From positions 403,480,003 to 403,544,002 of the forward strand of contig NC_073302.1 of assembly GCF_027595985.1 (NCBI RefSeq): a DNA stretch of 64,000 nt, in the 5' to 3' direction. Source of the DNA: Sorex araneus. Taxonomy: Eukaryota > Chordata > Mammalia > Eulipotyphla > Soricidae. Each line of letters begins with the position of its first letter. The first letter of the stretch is position 1. The notes beneath the pieces are model-generated. The model saw only the letters and a list, made by a program, of their open reading frames with translations. It had not been told where the DNA came from and did no database searches. This document shows, piece by piece, positions 53,134-63,862 of this stretch. A program made the translations under genes and the position numbers.

Positions 53134-53452
53134 TGTTTGAGCCTGCCCCCTCATCTTTTCCTAAAGGACACAGTCATGTCACACGTGCCTCAGGGTTTCA
53201 GCTTGAGAGAAATTTATTCAGCTGGTGGTTCCCAACAGCCTACAACACGTCCTTCCCCCTCCCAAAAAAAAGCCTTCCTGTTCTTTCTCTATAAAAATCC
53301 CTTCTTGTAACCATGTGGACAAAATGTCTGTTTTTAAAATATGAGTCGACTATCTTCCAAACTGCTAGCTTCCTGCAAAGAAAGCTTTTTCTCTTGATCC
53401 CACACATCTCAGGTTTGATAGCTCCTTAAGCACCAGTGGAACTAAACCTTCA
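53134..53452 (+). mobile_element. Old LTR-like element, copy B
   Basis: It begins 'tgtttgagcc' and ends 'ggaactaaaccttca', with a TATA-like 'ctttctctataaaaatccc' at about 53282-53300. It aligns by eye along its length with copy A at 47336-47669 in the same orientation. Confidence 0.55.
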
Positions 53453-53938
53453 GCCACATCATTTTATTTCACTTTGCTGATTCTTTTACTATACTGAAGG
53501 ACTACTACAACTCATTTTTTTTTCCTCTTGCAGGCAGTTTGAATTTTAGTTCTTTTTTAGTTTGGTTCTTCTGACACCTTAAAACCACATAAACTTCAAG
53601 CTACAATTTCATTTCACAGTATCTTCCCGCAGATGAAAGGAAAAGCAACTGGAAACTTATAACTATCATTTACATAAGAATAAGCCAAGGCCAATTGTGA
53701 ATAAACTATTCAATCATATGTAATTTTTGCACTCTATCATATTCTGTGAATAAGTCTCCTGCTGATTTTCTGCCAAAACTTTCCCTCTGTTCCCTGAGTA
53801 TTCCACCTGTAGACTGGCATCTGTCCTGCATGCTGGACCATGGATTTGGCAGTTATAACCTAGGTGGCATGCCAGTGGTTTTCAACCCTTGTACACCTGC
53901 AGACCACTGGTTGAAGAACACTGCTCTATACTCTTATT

Positions 53939-54097
53939 TGTTTTGGGGTCATACCTGGCAGTGTTCAGGGATGATTTGTGACTCTGCATTCATGGATCAC
54001 TCTGGCAGAGCACAGGGGACCATAGGGGGTGCCAGAGATCAAACCCAGGTTGGCTGTGTGCAAAGCAAGCACTACCTGCTATACTATCGCTCTGGCC
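53939..54097 (-). mobile_element. Diverged SINE
   Basis: 'ggggtcatacctggcagtgt', 'ggtgccagagatcaaaccca' and 'atactatcgctctggccct'. Confidence 0.85.
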
Positions 54098-54138
54098 CTA
54101 CTCTCTACTTATTCAACAAATGCTGTTTTTCACATCTT

Positions 54139-54278
54139 TTGTTTGTTTGTTTTGGGGACACCAAACCTAGAGATGCTAAGGGCTTATTCTTGATTCTATG
54201 CTTGGGAATCACTCTGGGTAGTGGCTGGGATCAAACCCAGATTTGCAAGCACCCAACCCACTGTACTATCTCTCTGAC
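54139..54278 (-). mobile_element. Diverged SINE
   Basis: (TTTG)n tail, 'gagatgctaagggcttattc', 'gctgggatcaaacccagatt' and 'tgtactatctctctgac'. Confidence 0.8.
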
Positions 54279-54689
54279 ATGCTTTTTCTTCCCCCCCCCA
54301 CCTCCACTTCTGGGGTTCAGTTGCTGCCTCTAAAGGATCTTATCCTCTCCTCAGGTTTTTCCAATGAGTTTAGATTCTTTATTGCATCCCAGACAGTCTT
54401 GTCTGGTGGGGTTGGTGCTCCTGTGCAAAAAGAGGCTCTGCCAAGACTAAGACCATCCACTAACCAACCTAATTCCTCTTGTCACCATCTTAGTCACTGA
54501 ATAATGAACACTCACTTGACTGCCCCTTTCCTTCCTAAAGATGTGCATCGACCAGAGTGACTTCACTCCATACTTCTTACTTCTCACGATTCCAGTGGTC
54601 TTTTCTGGAGAGGCGGGGGCATGACAGCAGTGGCCACTGGGCTCAATACCTGGTCAGCCAGTCAGAAGGGTCAGTGCTAATACCTGGGG

Positions 54690-54815
54690 ATATGGTGCTG
54701 TTCAGGGGCCTCCAGGGCCAGTCCGGCAGTACTCAGGGCCAATATGGTCTCCGGAACTGAACTAACAGCCTCACATGGCAAAGGTGTGGCCCTGAGCCCT
54801 GGGCTATGGCCCCAG
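54690..54815 (-). mobile_element. Very diverged SINE
   Basis: 'gtccggcagtactcagggcc', 'ggaactgaactaacagcctc' and 'gagccctgggctatggcccc' follow the antisense order. Confidence 0.5.
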
Positions 54816-55002
54816 ACCTCTGATGGCCTCTACTCTCAAGTCCACAGTCAAATGTTTCTATCTCTAAAACTATCAATTTAGACACCTCACCCTCTCGCCA
54901 TTGTGTGTGGCCCCGAAACTAAGTAAATGTCTTACAAAGTTAATAACCCTCTCACAACCCCCAGGTTCAGCAACTGAACCCCAGAATGTGCACTTTTCTA
55001 TT

Positions 55003-55171
55003 TTTGGCTTTTTGGGTCATACCCAGCGATGCACACGGGTTACTCCTGGCTCTGCACTCAGGAATTACTCCCGGCAGTGCTCAGGGGGACCATATGGGAT
55101 GCTGGGAATAGAACCCAGGCCGGCTACATGCAAGCCATACGCCTTACCCGCTGTGCTATTGTTCCAGCCCC
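55003..55171 (-). mobile_element. SOR-type SINE, A-tailed class
   Basis: 'gcgatgcacacgggttactc', 'gaccatatgggatgctggga' and 'gtgctattgttccagcccc'. Confidence 0.95.
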
Positions 55172-55176
55172 TGAAA

Positions 55177-55315
55177 ATTTTTTTTTTTAATTTTTGGGCT
55201 ACACCCAGCTGTGCTCAGAAATTATTCCTGGAGGGCTGTAGGGGTCCTATGTAGTGCCAGGGACCTAACCTTGATAGGCCATGTGCAAGGCAAGGGCCTC
55301 ACTTGCTATACTGAG
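55177..55315 (-). mobile_element. Diverged SINE
   Basis: T-run, 'tttttgggctacacccagct', 'tgtagtgccagggacctaac' and 'tgtgcaaggcaagggcctca'. Confidence 0.82.
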
Positions 55316-55431
55316 AGAGTGGGAGGAGATGGTCAACCAAAAGGAGAGTAAGAGAATAGAACCAGACTATAACAGTCTGCAAAAGAATTCCATGATTTTT
55401 TGAATAGGGATCAACCTAACTGGGACTCAAT

Positions 55432-55615
55432 GGGGCCCAAAGCCACTCCTAGCAATGCTAGGCTCAGCAGTGAGGGCATAACAGGATGGTGCTTGGGTTG
55501 GCCAATGTCTGGGTGTTAGGGTCCTATGGGGGAGAAGAGGGACATAAGGTACTACAGACCAAGCTCATGGACTCACACACACAGGGTATGAGTTCAGCCA
55601 TTTCCCAGGCCAGAG
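55432..55615 (-). mobile_element. Very diverged SINE-like sequence
   Basis: 'gccactcctagcaatgctag' and 'ttcagccatttcccaggcc' suggest an old antisense copy. Confidence 0.4.
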
Positions 55616-57224
55616 ACATGCACATTTTTATAAGTGACTGAGGGCAGTGACAATATGGAAACGGCGAGGAGAAAAGAGGAGCAGGCAGTCAATTAGAGTT
55701 TGAGGGGAAAATACATCAGCTCCCATTAGAGATGACTCCAGTATCCTCAGGGAAGAATTCTAACTTTAAGGCAAGAACATTAGAAAAAGATGGAAGGGAA
55801 GGAAAGGAATGGGAAGTTAAATCAGCAGGAAAGATATATAAACATCATGGGAATGATAGTAGAGAGGGAAGAAAACTATTATTCTTTGGACACTGCACCA
55901 CAGAAAGCCGGGAAGATAAAACAAAAAAACAGAACAGGTACAGATTTCCCAAGTTCTGTGGTAAGATTACGGAGTTCTTTTCTGGTGACAGATTGAAGTG
56001 CACATCTCTATTTTCACTGATGCTCTGAATTGTTTGGTTTGCTACATATTCATTAGATCCGACATCCACAAACCTAAGTCCTGGTACCTGACTGTGTTGA
56101 GCACAGTGCAAGAGACTACGGCTAAATCCCTAAAACAGATATGCTTCATTGAAAGGTTATATCTGACAGACTACCAGATACAGGAACTTTTAGGCCACTG
56201 TTTAGAATAAGTAACTGTTTCATTAGTCATATTAAGTACATTCCCTCAAAAAAGTCTGTTCACTTTCTTCTTAATAAGGTTTCCTGGCTTAATAATAAAT
56301 AGCAACACATTTCAAATTCTTCATTTCATGTTTGAGGGTCTATGTGTCACCAAAATGTATCAACTATTTGTATCATATCCTGGAACTTTGAGTTCAGAAG
56401 AAACCAGGGCAAAGGCTGCCAACCCATGAACTTCAAAGCTTCAAGAAGCTGCAACATTCAAAAGAGAAGGTGTGTAGATCTGTACTCATCTTGCCAAGCA
56501 CAGTTTCTAGGCTTTATAGATAATGTATAACTCTGTATGTAACGTATTTTGAAGTATATGTAAATACTTAAAGTACTGAAGTCCTATACTTAATTTTAAG
56601 TGGATTTTTATTTTATTGATCAACTTTAAATGATTTTAATAAGAAATCTTCATTTTCAAAAGGATTGGGAAATCACTGTCTTATTCAATCTATCAGTCTA
56701 TAAATGCATGGGCTCTTCTACTACCATTCTCACAGAACTAGCGGCAACCTAGAGATGAGGTCATTCATTCACTCACATAATGACTAACATTTTCCGTAAC
56801 AGTAAGTACGACTTTTTGTGAGAAAGCAAGATTTTTTGTGAGAAAGCTCATTTTATCTTTAGATAGATCTCATTTGGACAAAAATATTCCATCCTTAGAT
56901 CTTCTAATGTTCTAGAATTACTCAGAATTAGTTTCATCCATTTTGCACATGACAGTCTCTGAAATACCTAAGACAGTTATCCTATCCTTTGGAAGCATAG
57001 TCTTTTTCATAGTGCGTACCTTCACCAGGAATGTGACATGGTCCCTTTTTCTACAGCTCTCCTGCCACTTCGTGGACCCATGTATCAATGTCCTTCTTAT
57101 AATGCCAAAGCACAGCACATCAAATTTGACCCTTGTATGGTAACAGGGTAAACCTACTATACAATGCTTGAATCAAATAATATATTTCTGTTGCTGTTAC
57201 AACAGAAGTAGGCCTTGCTGTTGT
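55616..57224. other. Unannotated DNA
   Basis: Several modest frames (55732-56028 plus, 55845-56111 minus, 56918-57118 minus) have no domain I recognise. A minus-strand segment at 56347-56448 follows a good acceptor-like sequence ('cttttgaatgttgcag') and stays open to a TGA, but its phase does not fit the exon candidate at 58074. Confidence 0.3.
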
Positions 57225-57303
57225 TTGTTTGAGGGCCACATGTGGTTGTGCTCAGGCGACCATAGGTGGTGTCAGAGGTGGAACCAGGGTCGTCCATGAG
57301 CAA
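57225..57303 (-). mobile_element. SINE fragment
   Basis: 'agggccacatgtggttgtgc' then 'ggtgtcagaggtggaaccag', shortened internally. Confidence 0.65.
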
Positions 57304-57361
57304 ATTTTAAACCATGTAAATCTGGAGTCCCAAAGTTAGTTTAAAAAAAAAAGTACATAGA

Positions 57362-57450
57362 GACCAGACACAATGGTGCTGGGCAGGGGGACCAGAGGCA
57401 ATTCCCAGTAATGCCACAATGCTACCTTTTAACTTATTTCCCTGGCCCTA
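57362..57450 (-). mobile_element. Very diverged SINE fragment
   Basis: 'gcaggggg­accagaggcaat'-like middle and an end 'ttatttccctggcccta'. Weak. Confidence 0.4.
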
Positions 57451-57453
57451 GTA

Positions 57454-57457
<4 letters not shown>

Positions 57458-57507
<50 letters not shown>

Positions 57508-57542
57508 ACGTGCGTGCGTGCGTGTGATATGTGTGTGTGTGT
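57458..57542. repeat. (GT)n microsatellite
   Basis: A pure GT run followed by GTGC variants and a second short GT run before a G-tract. Long frames through it are artefacts. Confidence 0.97.
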
Positions 57543-57574
57543 GGGGGGGGGGGCGCAAGAGAGGGAGTGGGGAG

Positions 57575-57712
57575 ATGACCCAGCAGCAGTGTTCAAGGGT
57601 TACTTCTGGCTCTGCACTCAGGAATCATTTCTGGAGGGCTCAGAGGACTGTACGGAGATCAAAGCCAGGCTGGCCATGTGCAAGGCAAGTGCCCTCCCTA
57701 CCTCCTGTACCG
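57575..57712 (-). mobile_element. Diverged SINE
   Basis: 'cttctggctctgcactcagg', 'ctcagaggactgtacggaga' and 'gtgcaaggcaagtgccctcc'. Confidence 0.85.
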
Positions 57713-58073
57713 GTAGGATTTTTAAAGCCTTGCACTCAGCTAAAATACTCAAAATAAAAGCCAAGTCTCTATGAGCTTCTATTAGTACATACGAGAGTTC
57801 CATTAAATTTTCCTGGTCACTATGTAACTATTTTTTCAGCTTGTTAAGAATCTTGATTCCTGTGATCTAATATATTAGTCAATCCTCCCAATTTTACATA
57901 ATTTGTGAATTGTTAAGAGGTTAATTCTACAGTGAAGCTTATTCATTCTTGGCACTATGATCTTTTCTCTCTTAAATGACCAACAACATTATATTAGGAA
58001 GAACATTAAACTGCGCAGAGTATCATGTATATAATTCAAAGCACTTTTACATTAATGGTTACTGTATACATAC

Positions 58074-58186
58074 CTAGCAATAGCTCTGATGAAGTCTAGA
58101 GATACTGTGCATTTGTATTTTGGTCCATCAAGTTGATCATCATGGCCAACCAGAGTTAATAGCTGAAGGGTCACTAGAGAAGTAAT
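58074..58186 (-). CDS. Candidate internal coding exon, gene not identified
   Basis: On the minus strand, 113 nt are bounded by a strong acceptor ('tgtttaattttcag' ending at 58187) and a good donor ('ag|gtatgta' starting at 58073). The segment is open in phase 0 and leaves two bases for the next exon. It reads [20 protein letters not shown] from its first codon and goes on with a KYKC motif and a final DFIRAIAR, an amphipathic, helix-rich peptide suggestive of a HEAT/armadillo-like fold. I do not recognise the family. It contains no SINE, L1 or simple repeat. A frame-compatible upstream candidate lies at 60034-60081. A chance open segment between cryptic splice sites remains possible. Confidence 0.5.
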
Positions 58187-58480
58187 CTGAAAATTAAACA
58201 TTTTTATGGGAATAAGATTTAGTAAGATTATATAGAATGTCCATTTTCTAAAACATTTCATATTTCTAAAACGATATCTGACCAAATTTGGAAAAATTTG
58301 ATTATTTAGAAGTTTGTAATCATAAATGTGGACTGTTTAAAGTTCAAGCTAATCAAGCTAACAAAAAGTTTTGTTAACTCCACTAGAGAACTTTTTTCCA
58401 TTAATGACCAATATGTTACTACTATCCATTAAAAACACAAACGAAGTAAGCTTCTCATAAGCATTTTATAGACTTTCTTC

Positions 58481-58648
58481 TCTATTTTTGGTTTTGAGCC
58501 ACAGCTGGCAGTGCTCAGGGCCTACCCCTAACTCTGTGCTCAGGAATCACTCCTGGTGGGCTGTGGGGACCACATGGAATGCCAAGGACCAAACCAGGCA
58601 GCCAAGTGCAAGGCATATGACCTACCCACTGCACTATCACTCCAGCCT
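58481..58648 (-). mobile_element. Diverged SINE
   Basis: 'gagccacagctggcagtgct', 'gaccacatggaatgccaagg' and 'cactatcactccagcc'. It lies between the two exon candidates. Confidence 0.88.
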
Positions 58649-60033
58649 CCAAGGATTTTATGGACCTTTAAATCTAAATACTTCAGTATCTTCAAAGTTA
58701 TACTTTCTCACAAAGTTAAAGTGCAGATTTTTTTTCAGAGTTGGGTAAATGTTGAGAAGACAGAGGAAATACAATCTTCAGATCTGGATTTAGCCTTGTT
58801 TTAAAATTGATCACCAATCAACAAAATCACATCTGAAAGCATATTTAAAGTGGTAATAGATAACTAATCAGAAAAAAGTAAAGCCCACTGTATGCATCCT
58901 GTTTTACAAAAATCAACATACAACAGGAGAATATGGGAACGATAAAAGTCAAAGAATAGAATGAGAAGACATAGCAAATGGTAGCTAAAAAAAAATGATG
59001 ACGTTAAAAGTTCACTTCAATAATGACCAAGTGCAAGTAAGCCTTGTGAGAAATCTATGTGAGAGATTGGGTAGCCAAGTAATAATGAGGCCGCTCAAAG
59101 AGAGGAAATATAGGCTGGAAGTCAAGATAAATTCATCCTTATTTCAGAAACAAGAAGGAATCAGGATAAAAAAGTAATCTGAAATTTTAATGAACAGGAG
59201 AGGAAGATATATAGAAATGTGTTAACAAAGTCTCCATGAAAAAACACATTCATTAACAAATTCTTTTTCTGTTTCTAAAGGTATTAATTTGCTAATGTAG
59301 CTGAATACTCATCATTCAAAACTCACATTAAATTTTCCCTTATTACTGAAGGCAGGTTTCTTTAGAAGATGTTTTTTTAAAATATAAAATAAAATATCTT
59401 TTATATGCTACTGGCATTACCTTATAATGTTTCTTATAATTTCTCTGTCTTCGATTCAAATACATATTTAACTCAATTCTTCAGTCCAAATTGTATGCTA
59501 ATTTACTTTTGTGCACATTTTTTAAAGAGAAACATGTCTGTTGTTAACCTACTTAAATTGGAATATCTTTAGATATCTTATATTTTTATTAATTTTATTA
59601 ACTTAGTATTCAACTCCAAAAGCAAAAAATTTGACAAAAAACTGATGAAATCATTTTCAGCTCTACTAGAATTCCATGGAAAAATTATGAATAGCAAACT
59701 GTGCAAAGAGGGCAGCTATCACTACAAAATACAGCAGTCAAAGGGAATTTCCAAAATACCAATAATTTTAGTGGGGCTATCTGATTTAATAACAATACAT
59801 TTTAAAAATCTAAGCAAAAATAAAGCAATTATAATATGATCTTTCACATTAAAAATTACTAATCCTAGAAATCTTGTAATGTTTACCATTGCCATATGAG
59901 TAACAAATACATGATTTTAAAAATCACATAAAAGCAATAAACAAATGTGCCACCAATTTAAAAGTACTTTGGTTAATTTACTAAAATATTCTAAGAGCAA
60001 AGTTGACAAAATCAAACACAAAGATAAACTTAC
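58649..60033. other. Unannotated AT-rich DNA (possible intron)
   Basis: No repeat recognised. A third splice-like donor near 59421 follows an open stretch (minus, reading LNRRQRNYKKHYK), but its acceptor is poor and I do not call it. Confidence 0.35.
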
Positions 60034-60081
60034 AGGGATGTTTTTAATCTTAAATATATTAATATGACCAAATGAAAACAC
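60034..60081 (-). CDS. Candidate small coding exon, gene not identified
   Basis: A 48-nt minus-strand segment lies between an acceptor 'tctaaaattttgcag' and the consensus donor 'gtaagttta'. It is phase 0 at both ends and open (VFSFGHINIFKIKNIP). This is exactly what the phase-0 exon at 58074-58186 would need upstream. Its small size means chance is a real alternative. Confidence 0.33.
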
Positions 60082-60483
60082 CTGCAAAATTTTAGAAACT
60101 TTTGGAAAATTATTTCTATACCTTCCTAAGAAGACCTCTCTTTACCCAATAATGAGAAGACTCTCATTACCCAATAATTAAAGTTATCTAATTTCTATTT
60201 CCCACTTCATATCCATGAAACTTTTGAGACTTGCTTCAGGAACTGTATAAGATAAATGAGATCTTTTAAAATATTGATATACTTCTTGCCCCACTTTAAA
60301 TGTTCATGACAATGTGATGAAGTTGTATCTCCAGGCTGTCATTAATCCACTATAACTTTGGTGTATCTGTGGGAACATTACAGCATTCTCTAGACAGTGA
60401 AGGTACTAAGAACCAGATTCATAATGGTATCTCAGTTTACATGCATGTGCATAAGGAAAAGATGAGACTTGAGTTTTTGTTGT

Positions 60484-60657
60484 TGTTTTTTCTTTTTGGG
60501 TCACACCTGGCAATGCACAGGGGTTACTCCTGGCTCATGCACTCAGGAATTACTCCTGGCGGTGCTCGAGGGACCATATGGGATGCTGGGAATCGAACCC
60601 AGGTCGGCTGCGTGCAAGGCAAAATGCCCTATCTGCTGTGCTATTGCTCCAGACCCC
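60484..60657 (-). mobile_element. Young SOR-type SINE, A-tailed class
   Basis: 'gcaatgcacaggggttactc', 'gaccatatgggatgctggga' and 'gtgctattgctccagacccc'. It is the first of two adjacent copies at a 'gttgtttttt' target. Confidence 0.96.
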
Positions 60658-60659
60658 GT

Positions 60660-60836
60660 TGTTTTTTTTTTTTCTTTTTGAGTCATACCCAGCAATGCAC
60701 AGGGGTCACTCCTGGCTCTGCACTCAGGAATTACTCTTGGCAGTGCTGGGAGGCCATATGGAATGCTGGGAATCGAACCCGGGTGAGCTGCTTGCAAGGC
60801 AAATGCCCTACCCGCTATGCCATCACTCCAGCCCCC
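60660..60836 (-). mobile_element. Young SOR-type SINE, A-tailed class
   Basis: A second antisense copy inserted head to tail with the previous one. 'gttgttttttt' occurs before, between and after the pair, so both used the same T-rich target. Ends 'gccatcactccagcccc'. Confidence 0.96.
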
Positions 60837-61292
60837 TCCTGTTGTTTTTTAACTCACTGCAGCAATTGACAATTCAGAAACAAACTCAACAATCAAAGAA
60901 ATAGACAAGAGTCATACCTGCTAAGGTTGCTGTTTAAGATTTAATCTTCTGGAAAAAGGGCTCTCTAATAATAGAAAAATACATTCTTGTATATTCTGAA
61001 ACAATTTTTAGCACTAATTTATAGGAAGCATCACGTGTAATCGAACTTTGAAATATCCTGAAAAATATTTCATGAATAACTATTAAAAGATGCGATACAT
61101 AGATACAGAGAGGTTAGAAAAAAGAAATCATGAGGAGGTGGGGGAGAAAATCCAAGAGGATTTCTGCTTCATACAGGATGGCACAGACTCATATTTAGAG
61201 CTTTTCCTGTTAAGTGCAAACATAAACCTGGGAACTATCTTCCAAGGATACCCATAGGAGGCCTCTAAGAGGGCAAAAGAGGAAGAAGGTAT
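60837..61292. other. Unannotated DNA
   Basis: No recognised repeat. A 31-nt segment at 60918-60948 (minus) has good splice signals but stops in all three frames. Confidence 0.4.
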
Positions 61293-61450
61293 TGGGGCTA
61301 AAGTCATAGTACAGCACGCAGAACACTTGCCTTACACATAGCTGACGCCAGTTCAATCCCTGGCACCCCATTTGATCCCTGAGCTTGCCAGGAGGGACCC
61401 CTGAGCACAGAACACTGCTGGTGGTGGCCCAAATCCACTCCACAAAAAAG
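61293..61450 (+). mobile_element. Diverged SINE
   Basis: 'ggggctaaagtcatagtaca', 'ccagttcaatccctggcacc' and 'gagggacccctgagcacaga'. Confidence 0.88.
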
Positions 61451-61762
61451 AAAGAGGAAGGCGCACACACTGCCAGGGAAGCCTGACAGACAATAGAGAG
61501 GAGGCCCTATTTTTTTTAACTCCCCATCCAACAACACAAGCAGATGCAGGCCCAGCGTCCCCCACACCCCAACTCAGGACATAAAGCTGCCAAGTAGACA
61601 TTTTTTCTTCCCTAACTAAATTGAAATCCTGCCAAAAACATTTGCCAATTATGAATTCTTTACTATCTAGTAAACTATCCTTTCTGAATGAGGTAGAAAG
61701 ACATTTTTCACTCAAGGGAAAAAATAAAAGACTTTGAAACTAGCCTAAAGTTATGCTTCCAT

Positions 61763-61868
61763 TGTTTGTTTTTGGGCCACACCAAATACAGTGAGGGAGA
61801 TCAGGGATCAAACCAAGCTCATCTGCATGCAAGACCAGTGCCTTACCTGCTGTACTAGTTCTCTGACT
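61763..61868 (-). mobile_element. Truncated diverged SINE
   Basis: 'gtttttgggccacaccaaat', 'cagggatcaaaccaagctca' and 'gctgtactagttctctgact'. Confidence 0.75.
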
Positions 61869-62742
61869 CAGAAAGACTTCTTGTATCTTTATGGATTAAA
61901 GCTCATTTACAAAAAATATTAATGGCCATCAATAATACAAAATATAGAACAACGGAGTAAATTAAAAGTTATGATAAACATTTAAAAATTTTAAGGAGAG
62001 CTTTCCTAGTGGAATACTTTTCCAGAAATGTCATTTTAATTACCTAAGTACATTTTGAGTTTTATGGGGAAATTATTATTCACCCTCTTAGTTTAAGCTA
62101 TGAGGTTTTTGTTGCCACTGACTCCTAGATTTGTGGGGTGGATGGCCTCCCAAGCAGCACTAGTTAATCTTTCCTCTGAGCTTTACCATGTTCTTTGTTC
62201 TCATTCACGTCGACTCTGAGCCCTGATGATGTCTTAACAATAGGAGTTCATGTACCACAGTGAGGATTTTTTCCCCCTTAATCTGAGAGGCAGTCACTAA
62301 CAAGCTTCAGCTGGAACTGCTTGATGTTAAAACAGTGTGAACCTGTTCCTGGGCTAATAAACTATGTTCTTTCTGCCAACAAAAGAAAATCAATTTACAA
62401 CTGTAATTAATTTTTAACATGATCATTATTTTTATAATTCCACAGATTGGTGTGAATGTCAACTGATTTGTGAAATGCCTCTTAACTGCCTGTCCTGGAG
62501 AAGCACCAGAATATGAAACATATTAAATTGCTTAAATAAAGGAACTTAACATGTGATATGTCAGTGTACGAGGTCCACACAACCCAACAAGGCCTCCATT
62601 TGATCTGAAGTCAGGCTATGGAATGGCTAACAATATACCAAGAGAGTTTAACTGACAGTTTACACATACAAGGTGGAAGTGATGAAAATATCAATGGAAG
62701 ATATAAGCGAATAATCTCTGCCAGCTTTGAGTCATCATTATA
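61869..62742. other. Unannotated DNA
   Basis: No repeat recognised. Segment 62370-62530 is AT-rich with 'ctgtaattaatttttaacat' and a balanced flank, a possible conserved non-coding element. Confidence 0.35.
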
Positions 62743-62920
62743 AAGACCAGGGAGATAGTACAGTGGGTAGGATGTTTGCCTTACAAGTGGTTGTCACAGG
62801 TTTGATTCCTATCACCTCTTTTGGTCGCCCGAACTCTGCCAAGGATGATCCTTGAACACAGAACTCAGAGTAAGTCCTGAGCACAGCTGGCTGTGACCCC
62901 AAAACCAAAACAAAAAAATA
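62743..62920 (+). mobile_element. Diverged SINE
   Basis: 'gaccagggagatagtacagt', 'cacaggtttgattcctatca' and 'gagcacagctggctgtgacc', A-rich tail. Confidence 0.87.
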
Positions 62921-62952
62921 AAAACAAAGTTAAATCGTTACAACAACAAAAG

Positions 62953-63139
62953 GTTTTTTTGTTTTTGTTTTTGTTAAGTTTTCGGAACTATACCTGGCAA
63001 TGCTCAGGTGTTACTCCTGGCTGTGTACTCAGGAATTTCTTCTAATGGTCTTCTGGGGACCATACGGGATGCTGGGGATAAAACCCGGGTTGGCCACTGC
63101 AAGGCAAGTGCCCTACCTGCTGTACTATCTCTCTGGCCC
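62953..63139 (-). mobile_element. SOR-type SINE, A-tailed class
   Basis: (TTTTTG)n tail, 'caatgctcaggtgttactcc', 'gaccatacgggatgctgggg' and 'tgtactatctctctggccc'. Confidence 0.9.
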
Positions 63140-63387
63140 ACTACAAGCTTTAATGGCAGAGAATCGATTGCTTGTCTTCAAATATGTTCAGATAAAAAGT
63201 GGTAAGCATGTTTATAAAGAGAGCAACTAAAGGCAGCAGCTGTAATCTCCGGAACTTTTTAGCATACCAAAGAAACGAAAAGAGCACACAGGAAAATGGG
63301 AGTAATCACTCAGGGGTGTGTCCTGTGCTCAGGGCACCGTATGAGACACAGAATGAAGATAGAAGTACACAGAGTGAAGACTGAGGG

Positions 63388-63635
63388 TGGGGGATATGAC
63401 CTGAGAGGCACAGCACATGCCTAGCTTGTGGGAGGACCTGAGCTCAGTCCCCAGCATCACTTGGCCCTCAAGCGGAGCACTGCCAGGTGTGACCCTGGTG
63501 GTCCCCTTAGCATTGCTGAGCTGAAGGAACACTTGGCAGGGCTTGAGCACCAAATGATTAGGCCCACACTACAGGGCCAAGCACCACTGAGAATCTCCCC
63601 TAGAACTGCTGGGTGTGACCCCAACAAGAGGCGAC
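63388..63635 (+). mobile_element. Older SINE subfamily
   Basis: 'gagctcagtccccagcatca', 'gagcactgccaggtgtgacc' and 'aactgctgggtgtgacccca'. The repeated 'gtgtgaccc' suggests two overlapping or dimeric units. Confidence 0.6.
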
Positions 63636-63794
63636 ACGAGGGCAACAAACATAGACAACACTAATGGCATAATATGAGTGCTATGCTTGATGGTATGTGT
63701 AAGCATAGCTACCTGATTATAGACAAAGAAATGGCTGAAAGAGTGAGAGGAAGGATGTAGATTCATTTCAAAAAAAATTGCTTAGGGATGGGAA

Positions 63795-63862
63795 ATTCAC
63801 CTGGCTGTGCTCAGGGCTTATGCTTAATTCTGTGACCAGGTATCACTCCTGATAGGCCCAAA
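63795..63862 (-). mobile_element. SINE fragment
   Basis: 'cacctggctgtgctcagggc' and 'ccaggtatcactcctgatag' only. The head is missing. Confidence 0.65.

Noticed and set aside
53746-54333. 195-codon plus-strand open frame, the longest in the window
   Set aside because: Most of it reads through two antisense SINEs (53939-54097 and 54139-54278); the remainder has no domain or splice context.
56347-56448. Minus-strand segment after a strong acceptor, open to a TGA (33 residues)
   Set aside because: Phase 0 start does not follow from the two-base carry of the exon at 58074, and no intermediate exon was convincing.
56918-57118. Minus-strand frame containing a donor-like 'gaag|gtacgc'
   Set aside because: No credible acceptor and no recognised protein family.
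59421-59480. Possible exon between the two called candidates
   Set aside because: The donor is acceptable but the acceptor lacks a pyrimidine tract.
60369-60869. 166-codon plus-strand frame
   Set aside because: It is a translation of two adjacent SINEs; the repeated peptide pattern is that of the SINE, not a gene.
60918-60948. 31-nt minus-strand segment with good acceptor and donor
   Set aside because: It has stop codons in all three frames, so it cannot be an internal coding exon.
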